Counted from the first letter of the stretch, positions 1 through 9,145 are shown. The stretch is 64,000 nt of DNA from PALSA-1444 sp964291045 (GCF_964291045.1 NZ_OZ197277.1:62001-126000), one strand, 5' to 3'. Made by a program: numbers and translations. The notes: a model not told the origin generated them from the letters alone.

Positions 1-3000
1 GGAATGCCCCCTTCTAAAGACCCTGTCATGCTAAAGCCCGTTGTTTTAGCTTGGCTTTTTAAAGCAGCTGACTGAGTACGGTAATAGCTTCCTTGAATCA
101 CAGCATCTAGATACTCTCTTGAAGGGCCAAAGTGGGTCCAATAGGTAGCAGCTGACTGGATAACCATTTTATTTTTACCAGATGGAGCTCCTTCTGGTAA
201 AATGTGACTTGCTGCTTCTCCTAAAGCTCCGTACACACCGACATCATCTTGATGTCCATTTTGATGCCTTTTAGATAAGAGAGTAGCTCCTACTTGAAAG
301 GTTTGATTGGTATAGGAAGACCTGCCTTTTTGGATAGCAGTCCCGTGATACGTTTGATGCGCATCTCCTTTTTGATAGCTATACCGACTCCATAATGTAG
401 AACTCTCTTCTCTTGGTAAAGCCCCCATTCTTTCATGAAATGTATCAATGAGTGATAAATTGTAGCTAAGTGCGTTAGAGGGAAGCGCTGCATAAAGAGA
501 TGTGTGATCGGTGTTTTCCTCTAGCTGAAGGCTCCAAATATGCCAAAAGGGGTCGTGAGGATCGTACTGAAAGGTGTAGTTATACCCCTCTGCGTTCATG
601 AACTCATCCAAAACAAACGCTCCCTCATCTAAGGACTCAGATTTTGCTACTTTTATAAGAGGAATGGTGTGGCTTAAAACCATCCCTTGAGGAGCGCCTT
701 GATTACGAAGGGTAAGCGTTGTAGGATTGGTTGCTGTATAGTGATTTACTGTCATTAAGTCAGAAGCGGAGTTGTTAAATCCAAGCGCTGTATTTAAAAT
801 GACATTCCCTCCCATTCCTTGATATTCCTCAATTTCAAGAAGAGTAGCTCCGGCATCTGTGATAGGAGCCATTTCAATCGTACCTCTTTGATGATTCACA
901 AGATCTATGGAAGAGCTCCCTGTTACCTCCCATAAACTGTTTTGATGAATTTCTAATTGAACAATAGGTTTTAGTTCCTCTGATCTTTTTCCCTTCCAAG
1001 AGGTGTCATTTAAAAGAGAGATATGGATATTTCCTTCCCCTTCTAAATCTCCTGTTAAAGAAGCGTTATCAGATGCGTAGATATTCACTAAGCTATCTTT
1101 TGTTGCGTGACATAAAGGGGTTTTTAGATGGGGACTGATCACTGAACTTCTCTCAAAAGATGCCTCTAGCTGGGAATGATCGGCATAAATGAGATGGGTA
1201 AAATCCCCTTCGACTAAACCATCTGTCATCTTAAAAGAGTTACGTTCATTCTCTAATGTAGTGCCTGAGTAAATGGCCGGATAAATAGCTTCTTCAGAGA
1301 GTCTTAAGGCTCTTTGTTCATGCCCTCTTTTGCTTAAAGTTTGTGGGCCTTTTATCGTTGATGCATTCAGGTTAATGGAGGAGCTATGGCTTAGTCTCAC
1401 ACCTGTAGCATTAGGCTGTGAAAAATGCATATTCACGCTATTTAAGGTAATGGATGAGCCCCTATCTATTGCCTCCATTCCTAGTGAAAGAGGGGCACCA
1501 ATGATCATATCCATATTACTCATCTCAATGCTTCCTTTAGAATCTGCATAAAGACCATAAGAAGAATCAGATGGCTCAAGACCATTAACCATCATGTTGA
1601 ATACACTCTTAGGAGAAGAGCTTTCTATTTCCCCCATGAGGTTAACAACTCCTCCGTGACTTGCACAAACTCCTGTCCCGGCTCCCCCATTTAGTGAAAT
1701 AGAAGTTCCCTGAAAATTAATGATGGAGGGTGTAGAGTCATTATCCATTCCCTTTGCATATAATCCATAAAAGTAATGACCACTTAGATCAATAGAAGCT
1801 GTGCTTAATTGAATATTTCCTCCATCTTCTGCAAAAGCTCCATGGGCTGTATTAGAGCTTTGATCTTTTATGGCAACATGGATATCTGTACATGTCATTG
1901 TTGATGGCTTATTATCCTCTACCCCGCTTGCAACGAGTCCATAACAATTATCTGTCTGCCCGCTCATCCAAATGCTAGAACTTGTTAAGTTAAGATTTCC
2001 TCCGCTTTTTGCAGCAGCTCCCGCGCCCCCGCCTGAAGAGTTTACCTGAATATCAGATTGACCCAATTGAATCTTCCCTCCATTTCCAGCAAAAGCTCCT
2101 ATTCCTGCATTTCCATTTAGCGTAATAGAATCTGCCTGGAAGTCAATTGTGGATGGGGTAGAAGCATTTCCCTTCCCTCTCGCATATAATCCATAAAAGT
2201 TATTACCTTGTAGATCGATAGATGTTGTGCTTAATTGAACACATCCTCCAATTTCTGCAGCAGCTCCATATACCGTATTGATAGGATCTTCTGATGATTG
2301 GATATGAGTCCCTTGGCATATAATGGTTGAGGGATTTCCGTTATTATCTATTCCTCTTGCAGATAATCCATAGGATTGATTGAAACTGTCTTTTGCTACG
2401 AGATTGATCGTAGAGTTATTTAAACTCACATATGCTCCACTTGCTGAAGTAGCTCCTATTCCTATGGTTGAACTCTCTACATGAATATCAGCTGATTCAT
2501 ATGTAATTGCTGATGGAGTAGCATTTGTATATAGGCCTCTTGCATTTAATCCGTAGACATTTACTCCCTTTAAACTCATCGGGCAATTCAGGAGCCTAAT
2601 GATCCCTCCACTAGCTGCAGCGACTCCTTGACTACTTATCGCTTTATCTTCTATATTGATTTTTGTTTTTTCAATGTCAATGCTAGCTCCGTTAGTGGCC
2701 TGAATAACTCCCCCGTCTGAGGAAGCATACCCTCCCTCAATGTTAGAAAAGATAGGGGCATTATTTTTAATAACCGTCATGCCCTTATTTGTTCCAACTA
2801 TGGCAGATGAACGAAAATTACGCATTTTTAAAGAACCATCAGGGGGATTAATAGAGATGGTTAATTCGCCTCCATTATTATCAATACATGTATTACTTAA
2901 TAAAATAGGCTGAATCTGTACTGGTCCCTCAACAAGTTTATCTATAGGGTCTCCTTGAAAAACCCATATTGTTCCCCAGATTTCTTCAGAGGGAGAAGCT

Positions 3001-3089
3001 GTCTCTATATCTCCCCAAAGAGAGTGAGGAGCGATTAAACAGATTCCAAATGCAAGGGATAGGACTGAATATTTTCTCTCTTTTGTCAT
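1..3089 (-). CDS. Large autotransporter (AidA/pertactin-like), 5' part only
   Basis: An open frame of 1029 codons reads leftwards from ATG at 3087-3089 and leaves the window, so the C-terminus is missing. Residues 1-26 form a signal peptide (basic start, hydrophobic core, ending near SLWG). The passenger is rich in Ser, Asn and Gly and has at least five or six irregular copies of a Y-G-L-x-A-x-G ... P-S-x-I motif at about residues 175-515, as expected for a parallel beta-helix. A pertactin-type segment (GGNVILNTALG, then SASDLMTVN) lies near residues 770-790. From about residue 890 the motif ALPREESSTLWSR opens a typical autotransporter beta-barrel domain. This is the classical AidA-type barrel start; the GGAI and FxxN repeats of chlamydial Pmp proteins are not obvious. 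AAGG six bases upstream can serve as ribosome-binding site. Likely a surface adhesin or virulence factor; substrate unknown. Confidence 0.85.
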   Translation of the reverse strand, partial: MTKERKYSVLSLAFGICLIAPHSLWGDIETASPSEEIWGTIWVFQGDPIDKLVEGPVQIQPILLSNTCIDNNGGELTISINPPDGSLKMRNFRSSAIVGTNKGMTVIKNNAPIFSNIEGGYASSDGGVIQATNGASIDIEKTKINIEDKAISSQGVAAASGGIIRLLNCPMSLKGVNVYGLNARGLYTNATPSAITYESADIHVESSTIGIGATSASGAYVSLNNSTINLVAKDSFNQSYGLSARGIDNNGNPSTIICQGTHIQSSEDPINTVYGAAAEIGGCVQLSTTSIDLQGNNFYGLYARGKGNASTPSTIDFQADSITLNGNAGIGAFAGNGGKIQLGQSDIQVNSSGGGAGAAAKSGGNLNLTSSSIWMSGQTDNCYGLVASGVEDNKPSTMTCTDIHVAIKDQSSNTAHGAFAEDGGNIQLSTASIDLSGHYFYGLYAKGMDNDSTPSIINFQGTSISLNGGAGTGVCASHGGVVNLMGEIESSSPKSVFNMMVNGLEPSDSSYGLYADSKGSIEMSNMDMIIGAPLSLGMEAIDRGSSITLNSVNMHFSQPNATGVRLSHSSSINLNASTIKGPQTLSKRGHEQRALRLSEEAIYPAIYSGTTLENERNSFKMTDGLVEGDFTHLIYADHSQLEASFERSSVISPHLKTPLCHATKDSLVNIYASDNASLTGDLEGEGNIHISLLNDTSWKGKRSEELKPIVQLEIHQNSLWEVTGSSSIDLVNHQRGTIEMAPITDAGATLLEIEEYQGMGGNVILNTALGFNNSASDLMTVNHYTATNPTTLTLRNQGAPQGMVLSHTIPLIKVAKSESLDEGAFVLDEFMNAEGYNYTFQYDPHDPFWHIWSLQLEENTDHTSLYAALPSNALSYNLSLIDTFHERMGALPREESSTLWSRYSYQKGDAHQTYHGTAIQKGRSSYTNQTFQVGATLLSKRHQNGHQDDVGVYGALGEAASHILPEGAPSGKNKMVIQSAATYWTHFGPSREYLDAVIQGSYYRTQSAALKSQAKTTGFSMTGSLEGGI

Positions 3090-3390
3090 GGGAGGCCTTT
3101 TTTAAGTTTAACCTTTATTCCATAACCTCTTTATGTAATAAAATAAATATTTTTTTATTTTTAATATATGTTTGAGTGATCACTTCCTCTTCTTTTCTAT
3201 GAAGAAGAAGGCTTATGGAAGCCCTTTAGATCAAAAATCTAGGTTGCGATATTGGATGAATTTTTTGTGCTCTATCCAAAAAGCTGCGGTGAAGGGAATT
3301 AGAAAGGAGACTTAAGTGAGGATGTGATGGGCCCTATACCTCCCAGACAGGAGGAAATTGCTATTAATGCAGCTAAAAAGGGGGAGAGTT
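3090..3390. other. Intergenic, AT-rich, no gene seen
   Basis: About 300 bases between the autotransporter start and the end of the upstream leftward gene. It contains a small hairpin CCTCC/GGAGG at 3339-3354 and an imperfect CTTCTT/AAGAAG hairpin near 3190-3213, neither followed by a clear T-run, and a very AT-rich stretch at about 3130-3175 that may hold the autotransporter promoter. No coding potential recognised. Confidence 0.5.
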
Positions 3391-4482
3391 TTAAGAAAAA
3401 AGAAACAGTTTAAAGGGCTCAATAGAGTCTTCTTCATGCATCTCTAAACATTTTCCTAACAAATAATTTTTATTGTTGGATAAGAGATCAAGCATGAGTT
3501 TATCTTTTATGCTTTCTAAGGAAGAAGAGCATTCTCTTTCAAAAATTCCTTTTAACCAATCAAAAAGCTCCTCTTGCGAAGAACTCTTTTGAATCACGTT
3601 TCTTAAGACATTCAAGAATACAATTTTTTCTAAAATGGAATGAGAAAGTTCTGGCCAAGAAATTTGAATGGGAGAGGGGCTAAGTCTATTACTCAGCATC
3701 ATCTTTGGAGTTAAAGTGTCTATTTGGTTTTGAATCGTAGCCACAGGGAGTTGATGAGGCGCAAAAGCTATCTGTTCATCCCACTCTGATTCAAATAGAT
3801 GATGAAACGATTGATCAGAAGCTCTTTCTAGATACGGTAGAAGATACTCTTTGACTTTGTTTAAGAATAAAGCAATATCGTCTTCTTGAAGAGAGATTGA
3901 ATCAGACTCAATAGGAGGCTGTTGATAGAGGGATGTGCTTGAAGAAGATGACCTATACCCTTGCATCGGAGGGGATTGAACAAAATTTTGGAAGTGAGGG
4001 AGGTCTTCCACGATGACAAGAGGCTCTTCAGGAGGCAGGTTTTTTTGAGTCTCTCCTAGATCAGAAGGGAAGAGAAATCCTACGATGAGGGCTCCTAAAA
4101 AAAGAAGAGCGCAATCTGTTACTTTTTGGATCAGAGTATTTAATCTAGGGTACGAGGGATTGGTGTAGATAAAGATATTTCCTAGTAAAAGTAGTCCTAG
4201 TAAAGGAAGAGGATTTTCAATAAGACCTTTAAAATTTTTCCATATCACATGAGTTTTATGTGTAGAAGAATCTGAATGCTCAGGCCTTATAGAAAAAGAG
4301 GGGGAAAGATTTTCAGAAGGAGAGGAAGAAAAAGATCTACTGTCTGATATAGATTCATAGTGATTATTTAAACAAGAGGGATTTTGCCCCTTGTTTTGAG
4401 ATGCATGGATCTCTTTAACAGGGGGTTGAGGAGAATAAATACAGTAAGAAAAAAAATTATAAATTGCATTTGATGATAACAT
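3391..4482 (-). CDS. Unknown protein with two membrane segments, T3SS locus
   Basis: 363 residues, not recognised. Residues 1-90 are Ser/Pro/His-rich and probably disordered. Two hydrophobic segments follow at about 91-107 and 121-138, so a short hairpin could sit in a membrane. Residues 140-200 are again low in complexity, and the C-terminal ~150 residues look helical and acidic. It lies about 145 bases downstream of the kinase gene and reads the same way, so it may belong to the end of the T3SS operon. In Chlamydia this place is taken by the secretin gene cdsC (about 920 residues, from memory); this protein has no secretin features and is much shorter. A bilobal hydrophobic hairpin in a T3SS locus resembles Inc proteins in layout, but that is only a possibility. 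Confidence 0.6.
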   Translation of the reverse strand: MLSSNAIYNFFSYCIYSPQPPVKEIHASQNKGQNPSCLNNHYESISDSRSFSSSPSENLSPSFSIRPEHSDSSTHKTHVIWKNFKGLIENPLPLLGLLLLGNIFIYTNPSYPRLNTLIQKVTDCALLFLGALIVGFLFPSDLGETQKNLPPEEPLVIVEDLPHFQNFVQSPPMQGYRSSSSSTSLYQQPPIESDSISLQEDDIALFLNKVKEYLLPYLERASDQSFHHLFESEWDEQIAFAPHQLPVATIQNQIDTLTPKMMLSNRLSPSPIQISWPELSHSILEKIVFLNVLRNVIQKSSSQEELFDWLKGIFERECSSSLESIKDKLMLDLLSNNKNYLLGKCLEMHEEDSIEPFKLFLFS

Positions 4483-4627
4483 TTTTCATCCCTCGCTCTT
4501 TGTTACGCAAGTTTAATCTAATTTGGATTAAAATAAAATGAATAAAAATGAACTGTATTGTAGTCATTAACACTCTTTATTGATAAACAATAAGAAAAAA
4601 GAGAGTAAAAAAGATACGGCTTATTAT

Positions 4628-6184
4628 TTATCCAATACGGTGGATAGAAATGGCTACATGAGGTTTTTTTTCCCCAAGAGAAGGCGTTATTTTTTTCATG
4701 AAATGATCCACTTGACTTTGAGGGGCGTGATAAGAGAGGTTTTGTAACGTGTTTTGGACTAAAGAATCTAGAGAAGAAGGAAAGGTGTGAAAAAGAAGCG
4801 TGTCCCCAACTTCCCACTTAACCCGTGTAATGTGCCACTCATTTTGATGATAAGCGCCAAGCGGTCCATTTTTGTTAGAAAGTTTACAAAGAGAATTTCT
4901 TCCACGGGTTAAATGCATAAGAGTTGCAAACTCATCACAGCAAACTAGCTTAAGCTCATCTTGCAAAGAATCTAAAAGTAAAAAAGAAAAGGCGTAGTGT
5001 TGATGCAAGAAGTCTGATTGGATGAGCTTTTGCAGCTCAAAGAGAAAAGAAGAGAGCTCAAACTTTTCTGAAGTAAGAAGTAACGCTCTAATACTTCCTC
5101 TTAGTGAACTTAAGTAAACAGCTGTTTCAAGACCTGCTACTTTAGGCTCTGCTAAGATAAAAGCATGCGTGTCATTCGAAAGCCGAATGACATCAAAATA
5201 AGGAGTTGTTTGTCCAAGAACCGTGAGCTTTGCAATCGCTCCTTCATAACATGAAGTAGGAGTTAGAAGCCGAGGAGAGAGTAAGAGGTTAGCGTGTTGA
5301 AGAGATTCCTGTATTTCTTTTACCTGATCTAGGCTAGGTTTATCTTTTTCAAGACCTCCTGATTTAAGATAATAAGACACATCAGAGAGTAATTCAAGCA
5401 CAGTTGCATATCTTCCTTTCAGAGAAATAGCCAAAGCTTTTTCTAAAATGGGACGGAGGCCGCCGGGAATTTGAGAGAGATGGATCACTCCAAAACTGAG
5501 CTTCCCCATGAAAAGTTCATACCCAATGATTCCAAGCGCATAAATGTCAGAGGCAAAACTCATGGACAGGGGATTTTCTTTTTGCTCAGGACTCATATAG
5601 GTAGGGGTCCCCATTCGGTAAGATTGTTTTCCCTCTTTTTGAATCTCTTCCTGAAGTTTTGCAATGCCAAAATCAATGACTTTGACCTCTCCAGTTTCTG
5701 TTATTAAAATGTTTTCAGGTTTTAAATCGCCATGAATCACCCCGTGAGCATGGAAGTGCGCAAGAGCGTGAGCTGTCTGCATGAAAATATCTAGCGATTT
5801 TTTCATAGATAAGGAGTGTTGTGTAATGAACTGCCGAAGAGATATCCCCCGAATAAATTCCATGGCAATATAAACGCCCCCTTCCCACTTTCCTTCACCA
5901 TAGAGTTTGACAATATTTGGATGATTGGTGAGTCCAATCATTTTGGCTTCATGGAGAAACTGATTGATGATTTCAGGGCTTTTGACATACTCTAAAGAGA
6001 GCACTTTAATCGCGATGACAGCTTTTGTTTCAGGGTGAGTGCCCAAATAAAGAAGACTCATCCCTCCTTTACTTAAGAAAGAGTCGATTTTATAAGGGCC
6101 AATTTGAGAAGGGATAGAAAGAGGGATTTTAGTGAATTTATACTCAACTAAAGTGGGTTGTTTATAAAACCTCTCCTCTTCCAT
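4628..6184 (-). CDS. pkn5: Ser/Thr protein kinase, Pkn5-like, T3SS-linked
   Basis: 518 residues. A Hanks-type kinase domain fills about residues 29-290: glycine loop near 39-45 (KGGMSLLY), the ATP lysine K60 (VIAIKVL), alpha-C glutamate E79, catalytic loop HGDLKPEN with D153, and DFG with D171. All catalytic residues are therefore present, but the usual HRD is HGD, so activation-loop control differs from RD kinases. The C-terminal ~220 residues show no known domain; no transmembrane segment is evident. The gene starts 3 bases after the cdsQ stop, as does pkn5 (CT673) after cdsQ (CT672) in Chlamydia trachomatis, where Pkn5 is regarded as a secreted effector. The context supports the same role here. 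Whether the protein is exported and what it phosphorylates cannot be read from the sequence. Confidence 0.85.
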   Translation of the reverse strand: MEEERFYKQPTLVEYKFTKIPLSIPSQIGPYKIDSFLSKGGMSLLYLGTHPETKAVIAIKVLSLEYVKSPEIINQFLHEAKMIGLTNHPNIVKLYGEGKWEGGVYIAMEFIRGISLRQFITQHSLSMKKSLDIFMQTAHALAHFHAHGVIHGDLKPENILITETGEVKVIDFGIAKLQEEIQKEGKQSYRMGTPTYMSPEQKENPLSMSFASDIYALGIIGYELFMGKLSFGVIHLSQIPGGLRPILEKALAISLKGRYATVLELLSDVSYYLKSGGLEKDKPSLDQVKEIQESLQHANLLLSPRLLTPTSCYEGAIAKLTVLGQTTPYFDVIRLSNDTHAFILAEPKVAGLETAVYLSSLRGSIRALLLTSEKFELSSFLFELQKLIQSDFLHQHYAFSFLLLDSLQDELKLVCCDEFATLMHLTRGRNSLCKLSNKNGPLGAYHQNEWHITRVKWEVGDTLLFHTFPSSLDSLVQNTLQNLSYHAPQSQVDHFMKKITPSLGEKKPHVAISIHRIG

Positions 6185-6187
6185 ACA

Positions 6188-7411
6188 TTAGATAGAGAAG
6201 CGTTCTAAAATACGGACTCCTACCATCTCCCCAAGCTTTATGAGCTCTCCTTGAGCAATCTGTTTACCTTCATGAACTAACGTGACAACATCGCTCTTTG
6301 TAGGGCTCTCATCTAGGGTTTTTTCATGATGTAAATGTAAAAGAGTTTGCAGGGAGAGTGTAAGAGGGCTTATGTGACACTCTAAAGAGAGTAGCACCTC
6401 GGGAATGGGTAAGGAAGCTGGCACAGATTCTTCTAGCGGCTCTTCTTGAGAGGGCGCATCTTCTATATCTAAATCTAGTTCTAAATCTACTGCGTCAATA
6501 TCAATGACATCTTCAGAGCTCACCTTTTCCTCAAAGAAGACCTGAGAGTCTATAAGGGGCTGATTGAGGGGGACAGCAGGTTCTAAAGTGGTGAAGATAC
6601 ACTTTGTTAAAGTGGACTGCTCCGTATTAACACCCCCTTCAAAAAGAGGGTGTTTTCCTAAACTTGCCACAAAGATCCCTTGCTTTTTTAGAGGATCAAA
6701 GGAGCACTCATCTAAAATCACAAAATCTCCCACTTCTAAAGTGTCTAGAGCTGAAGAGGTAAGTGCTGTTTTTCCAATGCTTCTAGAAAGAGAGAGCTCA
6801 AGAGGGGCCATTTTTTCTGAAAGAAGAAAATGCTCTTGTAAAGGAGCGTACTCTTTCGCAGCATTAACAAGCGGTCTAGAACAGATGACTCTTGCCTCTA
6901 AAACAGTTTCATTCACTTCAGAGAGGACATTGATACAAAGGCCCTCATCTTGTGGAAGAGATTCCGGTTGCAACATACGAAGAGAAGTTTTTGCTAAACA
7001 GGAGAGCTGATCAAGAGCGTGTAAAACCTTTAAGAGAAGAAATTGATAAAATCCTTGCCGAAGCTCAGGACTAGATAGTGTAATAGGAGAGTTTTCAGCA
7101 AAAAACGCTGTCGAGGTGAGTTTAAGAACATCTTCTTGAGAGAGCACAATAAAAATTTTTTCTTGAAGGGGGTACACTTCAAAGGTGTAGATGACAGGAT
7201 TCTCTCCCATGCCCTTTAAAAAAGAGGAAGCCTTTTTCCACTTTTGTTTAGTAGGCTTAAGTTTTAAAGAAGAGAGCTGGAGGGCATCTTGAATACTTTC
7301 TGCAGCTTGATTCCAAGGAAATGAAAAGTAATTATCCTCTTCAGGAAGAAGAGAAGCGTCTTTAAGAGAGAGTTCAACTCTCTGAGTCCAGTTATAAGGA
7401 ATTTGATTCAT
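6188..7411 (-). CDS. cdsQ: T3SS C-ring (sorting platform) protein CdsQ/SctQ
   Basis: 407 residues. The C-terminal ~75 residues match the SpoA (SctQ/FliN) domain: IPEVLLSLECHIS, then a hydrophobic strand pattern, QIAQGELIKLGEMVGVRI at the end, which is the family signature. The N-terminal part is weakly conserved, with an acidic linker (EDVIDIDAVDLELDLDIED) at about residues 305-325 before the SpoA domain. SctQ forms the cytoplasmic ring that docks the ATPase complex and chaperone-bound effectors. It is followed by the kinase gene with a 3-base gap. Unlike the rest of the block it is separated from the preceding gene cdsP by 311 bases with a terminator-like hairpin, so it may be transcribed from its own promoter. 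ATG start. Confidence 0.85.
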   Translation of the reverse strand: MNQIPYNWTQRVELSLKDASLLPEEDNYFSFPWNQAAESIQDALQLSSLKLKPTKQKWKKASSFLKGMGENPVIYTFEVYPLQEKIFIVLSQEDVLKLTSTAFFAENSPITLSSPELRQGFYQFLLLKVLHALDQLSCLAKTSLRMLQPESLPQDEGLCINVLSEVNETVLEARVICSRPLVNAAKEYAPLQEHFLLSEKMAPLELSLSRSIGKTALTSSALDTLEVGDFVILDECSFDPLKKQGIFVASLGKHPLFEGGVNTEQSTLTKCIFTTLEPAVPLNQPLIDSQVFFEEKVSSEDVIDIDAVDLELDLDIEDAPSQEEPLEESVPASLPIPEVLLSLECHISPLTLSLQTLLHLHHEKTLDESPTKSDVVTLVHEGKQIAQGELIKLGEMVGVRILERFSI

Positions 7412-7422
7412 AAGCGCCTGTG

Positions 7423-7451
7423 AGCATATATAAAATTCAAAGATTTGTAAA
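7423..7451 (-). promoter_or_regulatory. Candidate sigma-66/70-type promoter for cdsQ-pkn5
   Basis: On the leftward strand TTTACA (7446-7451) and TATGCT (7423-7428) are 17 bases apart. The predicted start of transcription would lie only about 5 bases before the cdsQ ATG, so the transcript would be nearly leaderless. Matches to consensus are 5/6 and 4/6; chance matches are common in AT-rich DNA. Confidence 0.3.
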
Positions 7452-7617
7452 GAGAGGACTCTAAGAATTGCAGATTAAAATGCACTTCATCCTAAATGTC
7501 CTTCTGAAGTTTAAGGGAAAATAGATACTCCTCTCTTAACATCTCACTCTACTTTCTATAGGGTAAAAAATGGAGAGAGCTTCAAGCTGGCGTGGGAGGG
7601 CAATCGTCTAAAATTTT

Positions 7618-7644
7618 AAAAAGAGGGGTGACACAAATCCCTCT
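7618..7644 (-). terminator. Rho-independent terminator after cdsP
   Basis: Leftward strand: AGAGGG (7639-7644) and CCCTCT (7622-7627) form a 6-bp stem around an 11-base loop, followed at once by TTTT. It lies about 80 bases after the cdsP stop and before cdsQ. Together with the long gap it would split the T3SS block into two transcription units. Confidence 0.55.
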
Positions 7645-7722
7645 AGGGATCAATGATCATGGGATAAGAATTAAGAAGAGCCTAAATGGCTTGAAAAAAC
7701 TCTTTTTTGTAAAAAAGAATAG

Positions 7723-8646
7723 TTAGTTTTTTTGTGCAAGAGGAAGAAGAGACACTTCTAGACGGTTGATTTTATATTTCCGTTTGCCCTCTTTAAAACT
7801 GTTTTCCAGGGAAGATAGGTTTTTTTTGAAAAGCGTCACAGCTGCAGCGTTTCCTAAAAGCTCGATATTATACATCAAAGGAGCTGAGCTATATTCCCGG
7901 ATGACAATTTGCGTCCCTTGAAAAGAGGAGTAAGAAAACTCTTCAGGATTGAGGTGAATGGTTGTTTCTGTAATCCCTGATGTATGCATCACAGTCATCA
8001 CAGAGACCATCTTCTCAAAGAGAGCAAGCGCTTCAGGGCTTAAGAGGGTATAAGTGGGAGCTTTAACAGCCGGAGGAGAGAGGAAAAAAAGGAGAGGCTC
8101 TTGAGAAGGTGGGGGATTAAGAGCTGCGGGTGTTACAGGTTTTTTTCGCTCTTTTTGAAGAGGTGTTTCAGAATAAGCCTGCAAGGGGAGGGGTTGAGAT
8201 AAGGGAGGAGTTTCTTGCATGACAACCGCTTCTTCTTGACGAAGAGATACCGTTTCAGAAAGAGTGACTTTTTCTTCTAAAATATTAGCTTGTGAGAGTT
8301 CTTTTTCTTGAGATTGAGAGAGTTCTCTTAACGCTCTCTCTTTTGCAGCAGCTTCTAAAAATGTGCTTTTTAACACTCTTTTATAACCCCTATTCTCTAG
8401 CGTGCTATCGCTTTGAGTTTTAAGGGATTTCACTTTTTTATTTTCAGCTGCTAGGCGCGTACGGGATGCGCTTTTTTGCTCTTCTTCAAACTCTTGAGGC
8501 CGCTTTTTTTTCTTTTTTTGTTTTTCTTCAGACTCTTTCACTTTCATGAGGTCTTGAAACTGGGTGGAATCAGGTTTCACAAATTCTTCTGCAGCTTGAG
8601 GATTTTGAGAAATCGTGGTTGTTGAAGGGTGTGTGATGTTACTCAT
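7723..8646 (-). CDS. cdsP: T3SS needle-length/substrate-switch protein CdsP (SctP-like)
   Basis: 307 residues. The first ~190 are Lys/Glu/Ser-rich and low in complexity (for example EKQKKKKKRPQEFEEEQ), as in YscP/CdsP rulers; the last ~110 are ordered, with alternating strands and helices as in the SctP/FliK substrate-switch domain. Similarity in this family is always weak, so the call rests mainly on position: directly after cdsO and overlapping it by 8 bases, exactly where CT671 lies in Chlamydia trachomatis. In other bacteria this protein measures needle length and switches export from needle subunits to effectors. ATG start. Confidence 0.7.
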   Translation of the reverse strand: MSNITHPSTTTISQNPQAAEEFVKPDSTQFQDLMKVKESEEKQKKKKKRPQEFEEEQKSASRTRLAAENKKVKSLKTQSDSTLENRGYKRVLKSTFLEAAAKERALRELSQSQEKELSQANILEEKVTLSETVSLRQEEAVVMQETPPLSQPLPLQAYSETPLQKERKKPVTPAALNPPPSQEPLLFFLSPPAVKAPTYTLLSPEALALFEKMVSVMTVMHTSGITETTIHLNPEEFSYSSFQGTQIVIREYSSAPLMYNIELLGNAAAVTLFKKNLSSLENSFKEGKRKYKINRLEVSLLPLAQKN

Positions 8647-9145
8647 GCGTTTGACTCTCTTGATGTTTTAAGTAGTGCATGGTGCTTCCCATTTCATCCT
8701 CTTCAAGAGTTTCAACTCTCATTTCCTCTTCAAGAGTCTTCTTATTCCATTCTTTCTGATGAAGGTTTAATTTTTCCACATCTTTTTGCTTTTTAAAAAG
8801 ATCAAGTTTTGCGGTCTCTACAGCCTGCGCAGCTTTTTCAACCACTTTAATTTGCGCTTTCACCTTATTTTCTTCGACACTCAAATTTTCAGAGACCATT
8901 TTAAGGTATTGCTTCATTTGCGTGATTTTAACACTGGATGTTCCTTCATCAAGTTTAGCTCTTAGCTGAGTGAGTTTATCTTGATAGTGAGCTTTAACCG
9001 TGTCCCTTTGTTTTTCAAGCTCAAGCTGTTTAGCTTCTTCTTGAGAGAGGATCTGCTTTTTCGCCCGTAACACAGTTTCAGCTTCTTCAAGCCGTCTATT
9101 TTTGATATCAACGAGTTGATTAAGAGGATACTTTTGAGAGCTCAT
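8639..9145 (-). CDS. cdsO: T3SS ATPase stalk protein CdsO (SctO/FliJ-like)
   Basis: 168 residues, almost wholly predicted coiled coil, with many Lys, Glu and Gln in heptad-like spacing and no hydrophobic segment. This is the pattern of SctO/YscO/FliJ, the central stalk that fits into the hexameric export ATPase. The start codon overlaps the stop of cdsN (ATGA) and the end overlaps cdsP by 8 bases, so translation is probably coupled. It corresponds in position and size to CT670 of Chlamydia trachomatis. Confidence 0.8.
   Translation of the reverse strand: MSSQKYPLNQLVDIKNRRLEEAETVLRAKKQILSQEEAKQLELEKQRDTVKAHYQDKLTQLRAKLDEGTSSVKITQMKQYLKMVSENLSVEENKVKAQIKVVEKAAQAVETAKLDLFKKQKDVEKLNLHQKEWNKKTLEEEMRVETLEEDEMGSTMHYLKHQESQTHE

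Noticed and set aside
1330..1551. Rightward frame inside the autotransporter region
   Set aside because: Antisense to the autotransporter frame, which stays open over 1029 codons and has signal peptide, passenger repeats and barrel start.
4518..4817. Leftward reading frame overlapping the 3' end of the kinase gene
   Set aside because: It is in another frame of the kinase gene, Ser/His/Phe-rich and without ribosome-binding site; a shadow.
6564..7010. 148-codon rightward frame inside cdsQ
   Set aside because: Opposite strand of a well supported gene; composition (many Ser, Cys, Arg) is that of an antisense shadow.
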